This document shows, one piece after another, positions 9,195 to 18,548 of a stretch of 64,000 nucleotides of DNA; within the stretch, counting starts at the first letter, position 1, and every line of letters begins with the position of its first letter. This stretch comes from Hymenobacter armeniacus (lineage in GTDB: Bacteria > Bacteroidota > Bacteroidia > Cytophagales > Hymenobacteraceae). The position numbers and the translations under genes were made by a program. The notes beneath the pieces were generated by a model that saw only the letters and a list, made by a program, of their open reading frames with translations, ran no database searches and was not told the origin of the DNA. The DNA lies in assembly GCF_014699055.1 (NCBI RefSeq), contig NZ_JACXAC010000009.1:1-64000 (forward strand). Reading direction: 5' to 3'.

Positions 9195-9484
9195 GTGGGT
9201 GAAAGCTGGCCCGGCACCGCACCCCGCGCCGGAAGAGAGGGAAAAGGAAAAGACGACACTGCCGGGAAAAAAAGTGGACCTCTTCAGAAAAAAACAATCG
9301 TTAAATTGAAAATATCAGGAAATTGCAGTAACATTGCCAACTTTCAAGCGACTCCAGCTGCGCCCTTTTGGGTGGTTGGTGCCGGCGTCGTAGAAGAAAA
9401 AAAGTTGTTTATAACGCTTAAATGCGGTTTTTGCCCGGGTTTAAGCTTTACAACTTTCTCTGCTCTCCTGCCTCGGACATTACA

Positions 9485-9512
9485 TTGTGTTTTCGGAAAC
9501 AGTCGATTTTTG
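9485..9512 (+). promoter_or_regulatory. Candidate promoter of the susC operon
   Basis: TTG at 9485-9487 and GATTTTTG at 9505-9512 are 17 bases apart. The second box differs from TAnnTTTG only in its first base. Transcription would then start near 9519, just before the operator at 9523-9538, the expected geometry for a repressor site. This is inference from spacing. Confidence 0.4.
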
Positions 9513-9522
9513 ACAGTCCATT

Positions 9523-9538
9523 ACACAATCGATTGTGT
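9523..9538. promoter_or_regulatory. LacI-type operator, perfect palindrome (susC)
   Basis: ACACAATCGATTGTGT is a perfect 16-bp palindrome with the central CG step typical of LacI-family operators. It lies 31 bases before the susC ATG. Near-copies precede araA, one reverse-strand GH43 gene and the GH43/lacI divergent pair, so it is taken as the reference operator of the regulator at 33705-34835. Confidence 0.75.
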
Positions 9539-9568
9539 TTGTTCTCACCAATTCCCACCACAGTTCTT

Positions 9569-12500
9569 ATGAAAAAGTCAGTACCGAAGATTCCCGGTTT
9601 TGCGGTGCCCGTCCTGCTAGGGGGCATGCTAAGCCTGCCCGGCCTGCACCCGGCAATGGCCGCGCCCGCGGCGCGGCTGTTCAGCGTGCAGCAGGCCGCC
9701 GATACGCCCGTGACGGGGCGCATCACGGATGAGAATGGCGCCGGCCTGCCGGGCGTGACCGTGCTGGTGAAAGGCACCAGCACCGGCACCCAAACCGACG
9801 CCGACGGCCGCTACAGCCTGGTGGCGCCCGCCGGGGCCACGCTGGTGTTTTCCTTCGTGGGCTACAAAACCCAGGAAGTGGCCGTGGGCGGCCGCACCGC
9901 CGTGGATGCCCGCCTCGCGACCGACACGCAAGGCCTGAGCGAAGTGGTGGTGGTGGGCTATCTGGCCCAGGACCGCCAGAACGTGACCAGCGCCGTGAGC
10001 AGCCTCGACGTGAAAGAAGCCAACAAAGCGCCCGTGGCCACCGCCACGCAGGCCTTGCAGGGCCGCCTGCCGGGGGTGACCGTGCAGGGCTCGGGTGGGC
10101 CCGGCGATGCGCCGGTGGTGTCCATCCGGGGCATTGGCACGCTGGGCAACGCGGGCAGCGGCCCGCTGTATGTGATTGACGGCTTGTGGACGGGCAACAT
10201 CCGGGATTTGAACCCCAACGACATCGAGTCGCTGACGGTGCTGAAGGACGCCAGCTCCACGGCCGTGTACGGCTCGAGCGGCGCCAACGGCGTGGTGCTC
10301 ATCACCACCAAAAAAGGCAAGGCCGGTCAGCCCTCCATTGCGTTCAACGGCTACCGCGGCATCGACCAGATTTACAAGCGCTACAACCTGACCAACGCCA
10401 GCGACTGGGCCGACCGCGCCGTGCAGGCCTACGCCAACGCCGGCCTGAACCCCCTGAACAACGGCCAAAACGGCCTGGCCGGCGCCGTGAAAGGGCCCGG
10501 CGGCGCCTTCAACCCCAACATCGACACCGACTGGCAGAAGGAATTCTTTCAGACGGGCACGCTGGAAGACTACAACCTGTCGTTTTCGGGTGGCAGCGTG
10601 GGCGACAAAACCGCCAGCAACTTCCTGATTTCGGGCGAATACTTCCACCAGGAGGGCATTGTGAAAGGGCCGGACTTTCAGCGCCTGAGCTTGCGCCTGA
10701 ACTCGGGCCTGACGCGGGGCCGCTTCAAATTCCAGGAAAATGCGCAGCTGACCCACCTCGACGTGACGCTGCTGAACGGGGCGCCGTTCATCGACGTGCT
10801 GGCCATGCTGCCGAGCATTCCGGTGTACGACGCCCGCAACGAAGGCGGCTACGGCACCGGTTCGCCCATTCTCAACACCTTCGCCACCAACCCCATCGGG
10901 GCACAGGAGCTGCTGCGGCGCAAGCAGGCCGACAACCGCCTGGCCGGCAACTTCAGCATGGACGTGAGCCTTTTCGATTTTCTCACCTACCGCCTGAACG
11001 CGGCCATCGACGGGCACACCTACAGCAACTCCGACGCCCAGAAGTCGGGCATTCTGCGCCAGAACACGCGCATCAATACGTCCTCGCTCAATGAGTTTCT
11101 GGGCTACGACGTGTTTTTATTGGCCGAAAACACCCTGAATTTCAACAAGGCCTTCGGCGACAACCACATCAACGTGCTGGGCGGCTACTCGGAGCAGCGC
11201 TACCGGCAGCACAATGTGCAAGCGGGCTCGCAAGTCTTTTCGAGCTTGCCGCAGTACTATTTCGAGCTGAGCGCGGGCACCACAAAGGGCGCCGTGCTGG
11301 GCACGTCGACGGAAAATGCCAAACGCTCGTTTTTCACCCAAGCCACCTACGACTACAAAAACCGCTACCTCATTTCGGGCAGCTTCCGGCGCGACGGCTC
11401 GTCCAAGTTTGCGCCCCAGAACCGTTGGGCCAATTTTGGCGCGGCCTCGCTGGGCTGGCGCCTGAGCGAAGAAACGTTCTTTAAGGACGCGCTGCCGCAA
11501 GTGAACAACCTGAAGCTGCGCGCCAGCTACGGCGGCAACGGCAACGACGCGCTGTTTGGCTCCTACGGCGGCAACTACCTTACCACGCCCATCATTGGGC
11601 AGAACGTGAACTACGTGCTGGGCACCGGCCAAACCATTGTGAACGGCCAAACGCAGCTGGCGCTGGCCAGCCCGGACCTGCAGTGGGAAGAACGGTTTAC
11701 CAAAAACATCGGCCTGGACCTGGCCGTGCTGGACAGCCGCCTGACCCTCTCGACCGACTATTACATTGCCGAAACCCGCAAGGCGCTGGCGCCCGTGCAG
11801 GTGCCCACCTACCTTGGCCATTTTGGCGACGTGTTATACCAGAACGCTGGCAACATCGAGAACCGGGGCTTTGAGCTGGCTCTGGGCTACCACGAAAACC
11901 GCAAGGCCTTCGTGTACGGCGCCGATTTCACGCTCACCACCATCAGCAACAAAATCACGGCTTTGCCCGTGAAGGGGCAGGCCTTTGAGGGCGGCGAAGG
12001 CTTCACGCGCTCGGAGCTGGGCTCGTCGCTGGGCGAGTTCTACCTGATTCAGTTCGACGGTATTTTCCAGTCGCGCGAGGAGGCGCAGAACTACAAGAGC
12101 TCCAACGGCACCATCATTCAGCCCTATGCCACGGCCGGCGATGTGCGCTACAAGGACGCGAACGACGACGGCAAGATTGACAACCTCGACCGCGTGTTTT
12201 CGGGCAAGTCGATTCCGACCCTGCAATACGGATTGAACCTGAACGCGGCTTTTAAGGGCTTCGACTTGTCGCTGTTCTGGCAGGGCGTTTCGGGCAACAA
12301 GATTTTCAATTCGGCCCGCATTGCCTTGGAGAGCTACAGCGGCCCCAACAACTACAACGCCGACGTGACGCCCTGGTCGCCGAGCAACCCATCCACCACC
12401 ACGCCGCGCCTGCTGCAGGGCGGCGGCGCCACCCCTGACCTCATCAAGTCGGCGGCCGAAAACGGCCGCGCCAACACCACGCGCTGGCTGGAAGACGGCG

Positions 12501-12739
12501 CCTACCTGCGCCTGAAAAACGTGCAGCTGGGCTATACCTTCCCCAAAACCCTCACGAGCTTCATGCCCAGCCTGGGCAGCGTGCGGGTGTACGTGACGGG
12601 CCGCAACGTGGTGACGTTTACGAAGTACACGGGCTTCGACCCGGAAATCACGGGCACGGGCTTCTACAGCCGCGGCGTCGACAACAGCGCTTATCCCAAC
12701 GTGCGCAGCTTCACGGGCGGGCTGCAAGTCAATTTCTAA
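9569..12739 (+). CDS. SusC/RagA-family TonB-linked outer-membrane transporter
   Basis: A 1056-residue TonB-dependent glycan importer that pairs with the SusD lipoprotein to carry oligosaccharides, here probably arabino-oligosaccharides, across the outer membrane. The ATG at 9569 gives a signal peptide (MKKSVPKIPGFAVPVLLGG). The longer frame from 9422 would place the operator inside the coding region and spoil the signal. Residues about 50-130 are the carboxypeptidase-regulatory-like domain (VTGRITDENGAGLPGVTV, FSFVGYKTQEV). The plug at about 135-250 carries the SusC signature LKDASSTAVYGSSGANGVV. The barrel ends in the terminal aromatic LQVNF. No STN anti-sigma-interaction domain is present, which fits control by a LacI repressor rather than an ECF/anti-sigma pair. 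It is the first gene of the arabinan locus. Confidence 0.95.
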   Translation: MKKSVPKIPGFAVPVLLGGMLSLPGLHPAMAAPAARLFSVQQAADTPVTGRITDENGAGLPGVTVLVKGTSTGTQTDADGRYSLVAPAGATLVFSFVGYKTQEVAVGGRTAVDARLATDTQGLSEVVVVGYLAQDRQNVTSAVSSLDVKEANKAPVATATQALQGRLPGVTVQGSGGPGDAPVVSIRGIGTLGNAGSGPLYVIDGLWTGNIRDLNPNDIESLTVLKDASSTAVYGSSGANGVVLITTKKGKAGQPSIAFNGYRGIDQIYKRYNLTNASDWADRAVQAYANAGLNPLNNGQNGLAGAVKGPGGAFNPNIDTDWQKEFFQTGTLEDYNLSFSGGSVGDKTASNFLISGEYFHQEGIVKGPDFQRLSLRLNSGLTRGRFKFQENAQLTHLDVTLLNGAPFIDVLAMLPSIPVYDARNEGGYGTGSPILNTFATNPIGAQELLRRKQADNRLAGNFSMDVSLFDFLTYRLNAAIDGHTYSNSDAQKSGILRQNTRINTSSLNEFLGYDVFLLAENTLNFNKAFGDNHINVLGGYSEQRYRQHNVQAGSQVFSSLPQYYFELSAGTTKGAVLGTSTENAKRSFFTQATYDYKNRYLISGSFRRDGSSKFAPQNRWANFGAASLGWRLSEETFFKDALPQVNNLKLRASYGGNGNDALFGSYGGNYLTTPIIGQNVNYVLGTGQTIVNGQTQLALASPDLQWEERFTKNIGLDLAVLDSRLTLSTDYYIAETRKALAPVQVPTYLGHFGDVLYQNAGNIENRGFELALGYHENRKAFVYGADFTLTTISNKITALPVKGQAFEGGEGFTRSELGSSLGEFYLIQFDGIFQSREEAQNYKSSNGTIIQPYATAGDVRYKDANDDGKIDNLDRVFSGKSIPTLQYGLNLNAAFKGFDLSLFWQGVSGNKIFNSARIALESYSGPNNYNADVTPWSPSNPSTTTPRLLQGGGATPDLIKSAAENGRANTTRWLEDGAYLRLKNVQLGYTFPKTLTSFMPSLGSVRVYVTGRNVVTFTKYTGFDPEITGTGFYSRGVDNSAYPNVRSFTGGLQVNF

Positions 12740-12804
12740 CTCACCGGCGCGGGCCGGTAGAGAACCCGCGGTTTTCCCGGCTGCCGCGCGCACCACGTCA
12801 TCCC

Positions 12805-14340
12805 ATGAAATTCCCGAAAATTCCCGCTTTGTTGCTCGCCGCCAGCCTGGTGCTGGCCACGGGCTGCGAAAAAGACCTGTTGGACAAAACCAACCCCAAC
12901 GCGCCCTCCACGGCCACGTTCTGGAAAACCGCCGACGACGCCAACAAGGGCGTGCTGGCCTGCTACTCGGGCCTGCAGCAGTTTGCCTGCTACTACCGCA
13001 GCTGGCACTTCATGGCGCACCGCTCCGACGAGTCGTACAGCCAGAGCCCCTTTGTGGAGCTGGCCAACTTCACGCGGTTTGTGACGCCGGACAACAACTT
13101 CTTCATCTCTTCCTTCGCCTGGAACGACTACTACCGGACCATTTTCCGGACCAACCAGGTAATCACCCGCGTGCCGGCCATTGAAATGGAGGCCGGGTTG
13201 AAGCAGCGCCTCATCGCCGAAGCCAAGTTCGTGCGCGCCCTGTCGTACTTCGATTTGGTATACTTCTTCGGCCGCGTGCCGCTGATTTTGGTGGAGCCCA
13301 CGGTGACCACCCGCGTGCCCCAGGCCACGGCGGCCGAAACCGAAGCCCAAATCATCAAGGACCTGACGGAAGCCATTCCGGATTTGCCGGCCACTTACCC
13401 CGACCCCGAGCGCGGCCGGGCCACAAAAGGCGCCGCCCAGGCCCTGCTGGCCAAGGTGTACATGCAGCAGAAGCGCTGGGCCGACGCTTCGGCCTTGTTC
13501 AGCACCATCATCGGCACCAACCAGTACGACCTGGTGGATAACTACCTGGACAACTTCACCGACACCAATGAAAACAACAAGGAGTCGCTGTTTGAGGTGC
13601 AGTTTACGGGGGCGGTGCTGGAAGTAGGGCAGGGGCAGGACAACTCGGCCTCGTCGGAAAGCCACGACCGGCCCAACTTCTTCGGCCCTCCCGGCCCCAC
13701 GTTTGCCGACGTGCAGCCCCGCCGCTGGCTGCTGGACGAGTACCGCGACTCGACGGTGACGCTGCTGGCGCCCGGCAGCACCCGCAAGCACCTGATTGAC
13801 CCGCGCCGCGACATCTGCATCATTCACGCCGGCAACCCGGGCGTGTTCTACGGCAAGACCTTTTCGGGGTGGGGCTGGAACCCCAACCAGCAGTACTGGC
13901 GCAAGTACCTGAACGACCGCACCCGCACCGACGAAAACTTCTCGTCGGGCATCAACCACCGCGTCATCCGCTACGCCGACGTGCTGCTGATGCAGGCCGA
14001 AGCCCTCACCGAGCTCAACCAGACGAGCGCCGCCCTGCCCCTCATCAACCGCGTGCGCCAGCGCCCTTCGGTGAACCTGGCCCCCCTCACGGGCTCGTTC
14101 TCGCAGAGCGCCCTGCGCCTGCTCATCCGCAGCGAGCGGGCCAAGGAGCTGGCCGGCGAAGGCACCCGCTGGTTCGACATCCTGCGCTGGGGCCTGATGG
14201 ACAACCAGGCCGGCATCGACGAGCTGCGCGGCCGCGACCCTGATTTTGCCAACTTCCGCCTGGGCATTTCGAAGCTGCTGCCCATTCCGCAGCGCGACAT
14301 CGACATCGACCCGGGCGTGACCCAGAACCCCGGCTACTAA
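12805..14340 (+). CDS. SusD/RagB-family glycan-binding outer-membrane lipoprotein
   Basis: A 511-residue partner of the preceding SusC. It forms the lid of the importer and binds glycan at the cell surface. The signal MKFPKIPALLLAASLVLATGC has a lipobox with Cys at about residue 21. Typical RagB/SusD features follow: LDKTNPNAPSTATFWKTADDANKG near the N-terminus, RFVRALSYFDLVYFFGRVPLI-type TPR segment, KGAAQALLAKVYMQ, and a C-terminal ERAKELAGEGTRWFDILRWG block near residues 440-465. The gene starts 65 bases after susC and is evidently co-transcribed. Context (arabinases and araBDA downstream) suggests an arabinan ligand, but the sequence alone does not prove it. Confidence 0.95.
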   Translation: MKFPKIPALLLAASLVLATGCEKDLLDKTNPNAPSTATFWKTADDANKGVLACYSGLQQFACYYRSWHFMAHRSDESYSQSPFVELANFTRFVTPDNNFFISSFAWNDYYRTIFRTNQVITRVPAIEMEAGLKQRLIAEAKFVRALSYFDLVYFFGRVPLILVEPTVTTRVPQATAAETEAQIIKDLTEAIPDLPATYPDPERGRATKGAAQALLAKVYMQQKRWADASALFSTIIGTNQYDLVDNYLDNFTDTNENNKESLFEVQFTGAVLEVGQGQDNSASSESHDRPNFFGPPGPTFADVQPRRWLLDEYRDSTVTLLAPGSTRKHLIDPRRDICIIHAGNPGVFYGKTFSGWGWNPNQQYWRKYLNDRTRTDENFSSGINHRVIRYADVLLMQAEALTELNQTSAALPLINRVRQRPSVNLAPLTGSFSQSALRLLIRSERAKELAGEGTRWFDILRWGLMDNQAGIDELRGRDPDFANFRLGISKLLPIPQRDIDIDPGVTQNPGY

Positions 14341-14416
14341 GGGGTGGTGGTGAGAGGGCCGTCCCGGGCTGCAACCCGGGGCGGCCGTATCGCCCACTGC
14401 TTCACGGCCCCTCGCC

Positions 14417-15493
14417 ATGCGCACCTTTCCCTTCGCTTCGACCCTGCGGCGCTGGCCGCTGCTGTGCCTGCTGGCCCTGGCGGGCTGCAACAGCAGCCGC
14501 ACTGCCCCGGCGGCCCCCGCCGTGGTGCCGCCCACCGCCGCCAACACCTTCACCAACCCGCTGCTGGCCTCCGGGCCCGACCCGTGGGTGGTGCAGAAGG
14601 ACGGCTTCTACTACTACATGCACACCACGGGCAGCAACCTGCGCATCTGGAAAACGGCCCGCATGTCGGACCTGGGCACCACCCCCAGCGTGGTGGCTTG
14701 GACGCCGCCGCCCACCGGCCCGGCCTCGGGCAACCTGTGGGCCCCGGAGCTGTACTTCCTCGACGGCAAGTGGTACATCTACTACTCGGCCGGGCCCAAC
14801 GGCACCAACCTGGGCCTGCAGCGGACCTGGGTGCTGGAAAACCCCAGCCCCGACCCCACCAACGGCACCTGGGTCGACAAAGGCCGCCTCTACAACGCCG
14901 CGGCCGACTTCTGGGCCATCGACGGCACCGTGCTGGAACAGAACGGCAACCGCTACTTCATCTGGTCGGGCCACAACGGCGTCGACGCCGTGCAGCGCCT
15001 CTACATCTCTCAGATGGCCAACCCCTGGACCCTCACCGGGCCCCGGGTAGAGCTTTCGCACCCCGAGTTTGCCTGGGAAAACGTGGGTCCGCCCTACGTG
15101 AACGAAGGCCCGGAAATCATCAAGCACGCCGGCAAAACGTTTCTGATTTACTCGGCCAGCTTCTGCGGCACCGACCAGTACGCCCTGGGCCAGCTCACGG
15201 CCAGCGCCACCGCCGACCCCATGCTGCCCGCGTCCTGGACGAAATCGAACCAGCCGGTTTTCTCCCAGAACCCGGCCAACCGCGCCTACGCCACCGGCCA
15301 CAATTCCTTCTTTCAGTCGAAAGACGGCCAGGAGGACTGGATTATTTACCACGCCAACTCCAACCCCGCCGAGGGCTGCGTGGACAAGCGCAACCCGCGC
15401 ATGCAAAAATTTACCTGGAACGCCGACGGCTCGCCCAATTTCGGCGTGCCCGTGGCTATCAACCAACCGCTGGCCAAACCCAGCGGGGAATAG
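14417..15493 (+). CDS. GH43 glycoside hydrolase, lipoprotein (probable arabinofuranosidase)
   Basis: A 358-residue five-bladed beta-propeller hydrolase anchored as a lipoprotein (MRTFPFASTLRRWPLLCLLALAGC, lipobox Cys24). The GH43 catalytic triad can be placed: Asp55 in SGPDPWV (general base), Asp169 in FWAIDGTV (pKa modulator) and a Glu in VNEGPEI (230 or 233, general acid). The NEGPE acid segment and the GHNSFF motif near the C-terminus resemble exo-acting 1,5-alpha-L-arabinofuranosidases of GH43 subfamily 26; this assignment is inferred from motif memory. It follows susD by 76 bases and probably sits on the outer membrane or in the periplasm, trimming arabinan or arabino-oligosaccharides. 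Confidence 0.87.
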   Translation: MRTFPFASTLRRWPLLCLLALAGCNSSRTAPAAPAVVPPTAANTFTNPLLASGPDPWVVQKDGFYYYMHTTGSNLRIWKTARMSDLGTTPSVVAWTPPPTGPASGNLWAPELYFLDGKWYIYYSAGPNGTNLGLQRTWVLENPSPDPTNGTWVDKGRLYNAAADFWAIDGTVLEQNGNRYFIWSGHNGVDAVQRLYISQMANPWTLTGPRVELSHPEFAWENVGPPYVNEGPEIIKHAGKTFLIYSASFCGTDQYALGQLTASATADPMLPASWTKSNQPVFSQNPANRAYATGHNSFFQSKDGQEDWIIYHANSNPAEGCVDKRNPRMQKFTWNADGSPNFGVPVAINQPLAKPSGE

Positions 15494-15540
15494 CCCCGAC
15501 CGACTTCAATTCCTTCCACGCCTTCAAATTCCCACCGCCA

Positions 15541-17280
15541 ATGCTTTCTACTAGTCCGGTTGCCGCGCCCCGTGGCGCGAACCCTGCCCGCCGCCACTGC
15601 CTGCGCCTGCTGCTCTTGTTGCTGTGGTGCGGGGCTGCGCCGCGCGCCCACGCCCTGCAAGGGCTAACCGGGGTGCACGACCCGTCTACCATCGTGAAGC
15701 AGGGCAATACGTATTGGGTGTTTGCCACCGGCCAGGGCATTTACAGCCTGTATTCGACCGACCTGGTGAACTGGACGCCGGGCCCGCGGGCCGTGTTTGT
15801 GAACAACGCCTACCCCGGCTGGATAAACACCAAAGTGCCCGGCTTCGCCGGCAATTTCTGGGCGCCGGAGTGCGTGTTTCAGAACGGCAAGTACTACCTC
15901 TACTATTCCTGCTCCACGTTTGGCTCCAAGGTGTCGGCCATTGGCCTGGCCACCAACGTCACGCTGGACCCCGCCAGCCCCAGCTACAACTGGGTAGACG
16001 AGGGCGAGGTGATTTCGACCAACGCCAACAGCCCCGTGAACGCCATCGACCCGGCCGTTTACCGCGACGCCAGCAACAACCTGTGGATGACCTACGGGTC
16101 CTACTTCGGCGGCATCCGCACCGTGCAGCTCGACGCCGCTACCGGCAAGCCCCTGGCCGGCGCCACCCAGAATGCCGTGGCCAACGGCGACGTGGAAGCC
16201 GCCTACGTGGCCCGGCGCGGCGCCTTTTATTACCTGTTCATCAACCGGGGCACCTGCTGCCAGGGCATCAGCAGCACCTACCGCATTCTGGTGGGCCGCT
16301 CGGCCTCGCCCGCCGGCCCGTTTCTGGACCAGAACGGGGTCGACCTGAATGCCAACGGCGGCACCCTGCTGCTCAGCGGCGCGGGCCGCTACCGCGGGCC
16401 GGGGCACACCGGCATTTTTGAGGAAAACGGCGCCACCTACTTCTCGCACCATTACTACGACTCCTACGACAATGGCGCGCCCAAGCTCGGGCTGGCCCAG
16501 CTGACCTGGAGCGCCGCCGGCTGGCCCGTGGTGAGCCGCGACTGGCTGGGACCGGCCAGCGGCACGGGGGCGGCGGGGCGCTTCACCATTGCCGCGGGCC
16601 CGGCGGCCAGCAACCTGGTGTGGCAGTCGCAGGGCTGCACCGGCGCCGCGGGCCAGGCCATTGTGCAGGCCACGCCCGCCGCGGGCACCTGCCAGCAGTG
16701 GGATTTCACGGCGCTGGGCAACGGCGACTACAAAATCACGAGCGCGCTCGGCGGGCTGGCCGCCGGCACGGCCAACTGCTCCGATGCCAACTTTGCGCTG
16801 CTGCAGCTCGGCACCTACACCGGGCAGGACTGCCAGCAGTTCCACCTCGACCGGGCCAGCGACGGCAGCCTGGTGCTGGCCGCGCTCAGCAGCAACCGCG
16901 TGGTGGAAGTGCCGTTTGCCTCCACCGCACCCGGCGCGCAGCTGGGCATTTTCGACTACAACGGCTGCGCCTGCCAGCACTGGTTTGTGACGCCGGTGGG
17001 CACCACTACCGCCACGGCCGGCAGCGCCCGGCTGGCGGGCGTGAGCCTCTACCCCGTGCCGGCCGAGCGGGGCGCCTTCACCGTGGACCTGGGCCCGCTG
17101 CCAAACGCCGAGGCCACCACCGTGACGGTGACCGACCTGCTGGGAAAAGTGGTTTATTGCCGCCGCTACGGCCCGCAGCAGCGCCAGCTGGCCGTGGCCG
17201 CCGGCCTGGCGCCCGGCATCTACCAGGTGCGGGTGCAGCGCGGGGCGGCCTCCCTTACTCAAAAACAGACCGTGCAGTAG
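15541..17280 (+). CDS. T9SS-exported GH43 arabinan endo-1,5-alpha-L-arabinosidase with ricin-like module
   Basis: A 579-residue extracellular enzyme. The ATG at 15541 gives a long signal with a hydrophobic stretch LRLLLLLLWCGAA and AHA cleavage near residue 38. Residues about 42-340 are a GH43 propeller with Asp47 (GVHDPS), Asp170 (AIDPAV) and Glu219 (GDVEAAY), plus GPGHTGIF, characteristic of endo-arabinanases (GH43_4/5 type). Residues about 345-500 contain three QxW-like ricin repeats (CQQWDF, CQQFHL, CQHWFV), a carbohydrate-binding module. The last 75 or so residues, with SLYPVPAERGAF and APGIYQVRVQRG, are a T9SS sorting domain. It is therefore the surface-cutting enzyme that feeds SusCD. 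It lies 47 bases after the previous GH43 gene in the same operon. Confidence 0.9.
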   Translation: MLSTSPVAAPRGANPARRHCLRLLLLLLWCGAAPRAHALQGLTGVHDPSTIVKQGNTYWVFATGQGIYSLYSTDLVNWTPGPRAVFVNNAYPGWINTKVPGFAGNFWAPECVFQNGKYYLYYSCSTFGSKVSAIGLATNVTLDPASPSYNWVDEGEVISTNANSPVNAIDPAVYRDASNNLWMTYGSYFGGIRTVQLDAATGKPLAGATQNAVANGDVEAAYVARRGAFYYLFINRGTCCQGISSTYRILVGRSASPAGPFLDQNGVDLNANGGTLLLSGAGRYRGPGHTGIFEENGATYFSHHYYDSYDNGAPKLGLAQLTWSAAGWPVVSRDWLGPASGTGAAGRFTIAAGPAASNLVWQSQGCTGAAGQAIVQATPAAGTCQQWDFTALGNGDYKITSALGGLAAGTANCSDANFALLQLGTYTGQDCQQFHLDRASDGSLVLAALSSNRVVEVPFASTAPGAQLGIFDYNGCACQHWFVTPVGTTTATAGSARLAGVSLYPVPAERGAFTVDLGPLPNAEATTVTVTDLLGKVVYCRRYGPQQRQLAVAAGLAPGIYQVRVQRGAASLTQKQTVQ

Positions 17281-17345
17281 GGTACAGTAAGGTTTACCTT
17301 GCGGCGGCAGCTAGTTTCACGCCTTCATTTCATTCCTCGTATTCC

Positions 17346-18545
17346 ATGATTTCACTTCGTCGTTCTGGGTTGCTGGCCGTAACATTGCCCGGCCTGCTGT
17401 TGCTGGCCGCTTGCGGGTCGAACAACTCCGCTGAGCACACCACCACCGCGGCGTCGGCCCCGGCCGATTCTGCCCAAACGAAAACCACCGCCATGCCCAC
17501 CTCCGCCTCCTTCGGCAAAACCACCGACGGCACCGAAGTCCAGCTTTTCACCCTCGCCAACGCCAGCGGCGTGAAGGCCACCATCACCAACTACGGCGGC
17601 ATCCTGACCAGCCTGCTGGTGCCCGACAAGGACGGCAAGCTCGGCGACGTCATCCTTGGCTTCGACAACGTGAGCGGCTACCAGAGCCCCGAATACCAGA
17701 AAGCCGGCCCTTACTTCGGCGCCCTGATTGGCCGCTACGGCAACCGCATCAAGGGCGGCAAATTCACGCTGGACGGCAAGGAGTACACCCTCGCCAAAAA
17801 CAACGGGCCGAACAGCCTGCACGGCGGCCTGAAAGGCTTTGACAAGGTGATTTGGCAGGCCGAGCCGGCGTCCTCGGCCGACGGCCAGAGCCTGAAATTG
17901 AGCTACGTGAGCAAGGACGGCGAGGAAGGCTACCCCGGCAACCTCAACGTAACGGTGGTGTACACCCTCACCAACGACAACGCCCTGCGCATCGACTACA
18001 CGGCCACCACCGACAAGGCCACTCCGATTAACCTCACCAACCACGCCTACTTCAACCTGAACCACGGCGCCGGCAAAGACATTCTGGGCCACGAAGTGAC
18101 GCTGCCCGCCGACCGCTACACCGTGGTGGACGCCACCCTTATTCCGACCGGCGAGCTGCGCCCCGTGAAAGGCACGCCCTTCGACTTCACCACGCCCCAC
18201 GCCATCGGCGAGCGCATCGCGCAGGTGCCCGGCGGCTACGACCACAACTGGGTGCTGAACACGGCCACCGGCAGCCACGCCGCGGCCACCGTGTACGAGC
18301 CCACCACCGGCCGCACCCTGGAGGTGACCACCGACGAGCCCGGCATCCAGTTCTACACCGGCAACTTCCTCGACGGCACCCTGAAGGGCAAAGGCGGCAC
18401 CGTGTACGGCAAGCACGCCGGCTTCTGCCTCGAAACCCAGCACTTCCCCGACTCGCCCAACCAGCCCAAGTTCCCCAACACGATTTTGAAGCCGGGCGAG
18501 ACCTACCACACCGTGAGCACCTACAAGTTCGGGGTGCGGAAATAA
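17346..18545 (+). CDS. Aldose 1-epimerase (galactose mutarotase family), lipoprotein
   Basis: A 399-residue mutarotase interconverting alpha and beta anomers of free sugars. Unlike cytoplasmic GalM it has a lipoprotein signal (MISLRRSGLLAVTLPGLLLLAACG, Cys23), so it works in the periplasm or on the outer membrane. The family core begins near residue 60 (FTLANASGVKATITNYGG). Conserved pieces are IGRYGNRIKGGKF, NSLHGGLKGFDKV, the catalytic-His segment NHAYFNLN, and FCLETQHFPDSPNQPKFPNT, which contains the catalytic Glu. In this operon it probably equilibrates L-arabinose anomers released by the arabinosidases before uptake; this is inference. The ATG at 17346 is used because longer frames read through the preceding GH43 gene. 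Confidence 0.92.
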   Translation: MISLRRSGLLAVTLPGLLLLAACGSNNSAEHTTTAASAPADSAQTKTTAMPTSASFGKTTDGTEVQLFTLANASGVKATITNYGGILTSLLVPDKDGKLGDVILGFDNVSGYQSPEYQKAGPYFGALIGRYGNRIKGGKFTLDGKEYTLAKNNGPNSLHGGLKGFDKVIWQAEPASSADGQSLKLSYVSKDGEEGYPGNLNVTVVYTLTNDNALRIDYTATTDKATPINLTNHAYFNLNHGAGKDILGHEVTLPADRYTVVDATLIPTGELRPVKGTPFDFTTPHAIGERIAQVPGGYDHNWVLNTATGSHAAATVYEPTTGRTLEVTTDEPGIQFYTGNFLDGTLKGKGGTVYGKHAGFCLETQHFPDSPNQPKFPNTILKPGETYHTVSTYKFGVRK

Positions 18546-18548
18546 AAA

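Larger units (their letters stand above)
9195..9568. other. Regulatory region upstream of susC
   Basis: No gene is seen in these 374 bases. The stretch is AT-richer than its surroundings from about 9280. It holds a promoter-like pair (TTG at 9485-9487 and GATTTTTG at 9505-9512) and the perfect 16-bp operator at 9523-9538. The frame that extends the susC ORF upstream to 9422 is judged untranslated leader. Confidence 0.6.

Noticed and set aside
7447..9297. Long minus-strand frame opposite the Ig-repeat gene
   Set aside because: Gly/Arg/His-rich shadow of a repetitive GC-rich gene; it would also run through the terminator.
9292..9307. AAACAATCGTTAAATT as another LacI-type operator
   Set aside because: The left half-site fits 7 of 8 bases but the right half only 3 of 8. 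It is more than 200 bases upstream of susC and is probably chance in AT-rich DNA.
9422..9568. Upstream extension of SusC to the ATG at 9422
   Set aside because: The added residues have no signal-peptide character and would place the perfect operator and promoter boxes inside the coding region.
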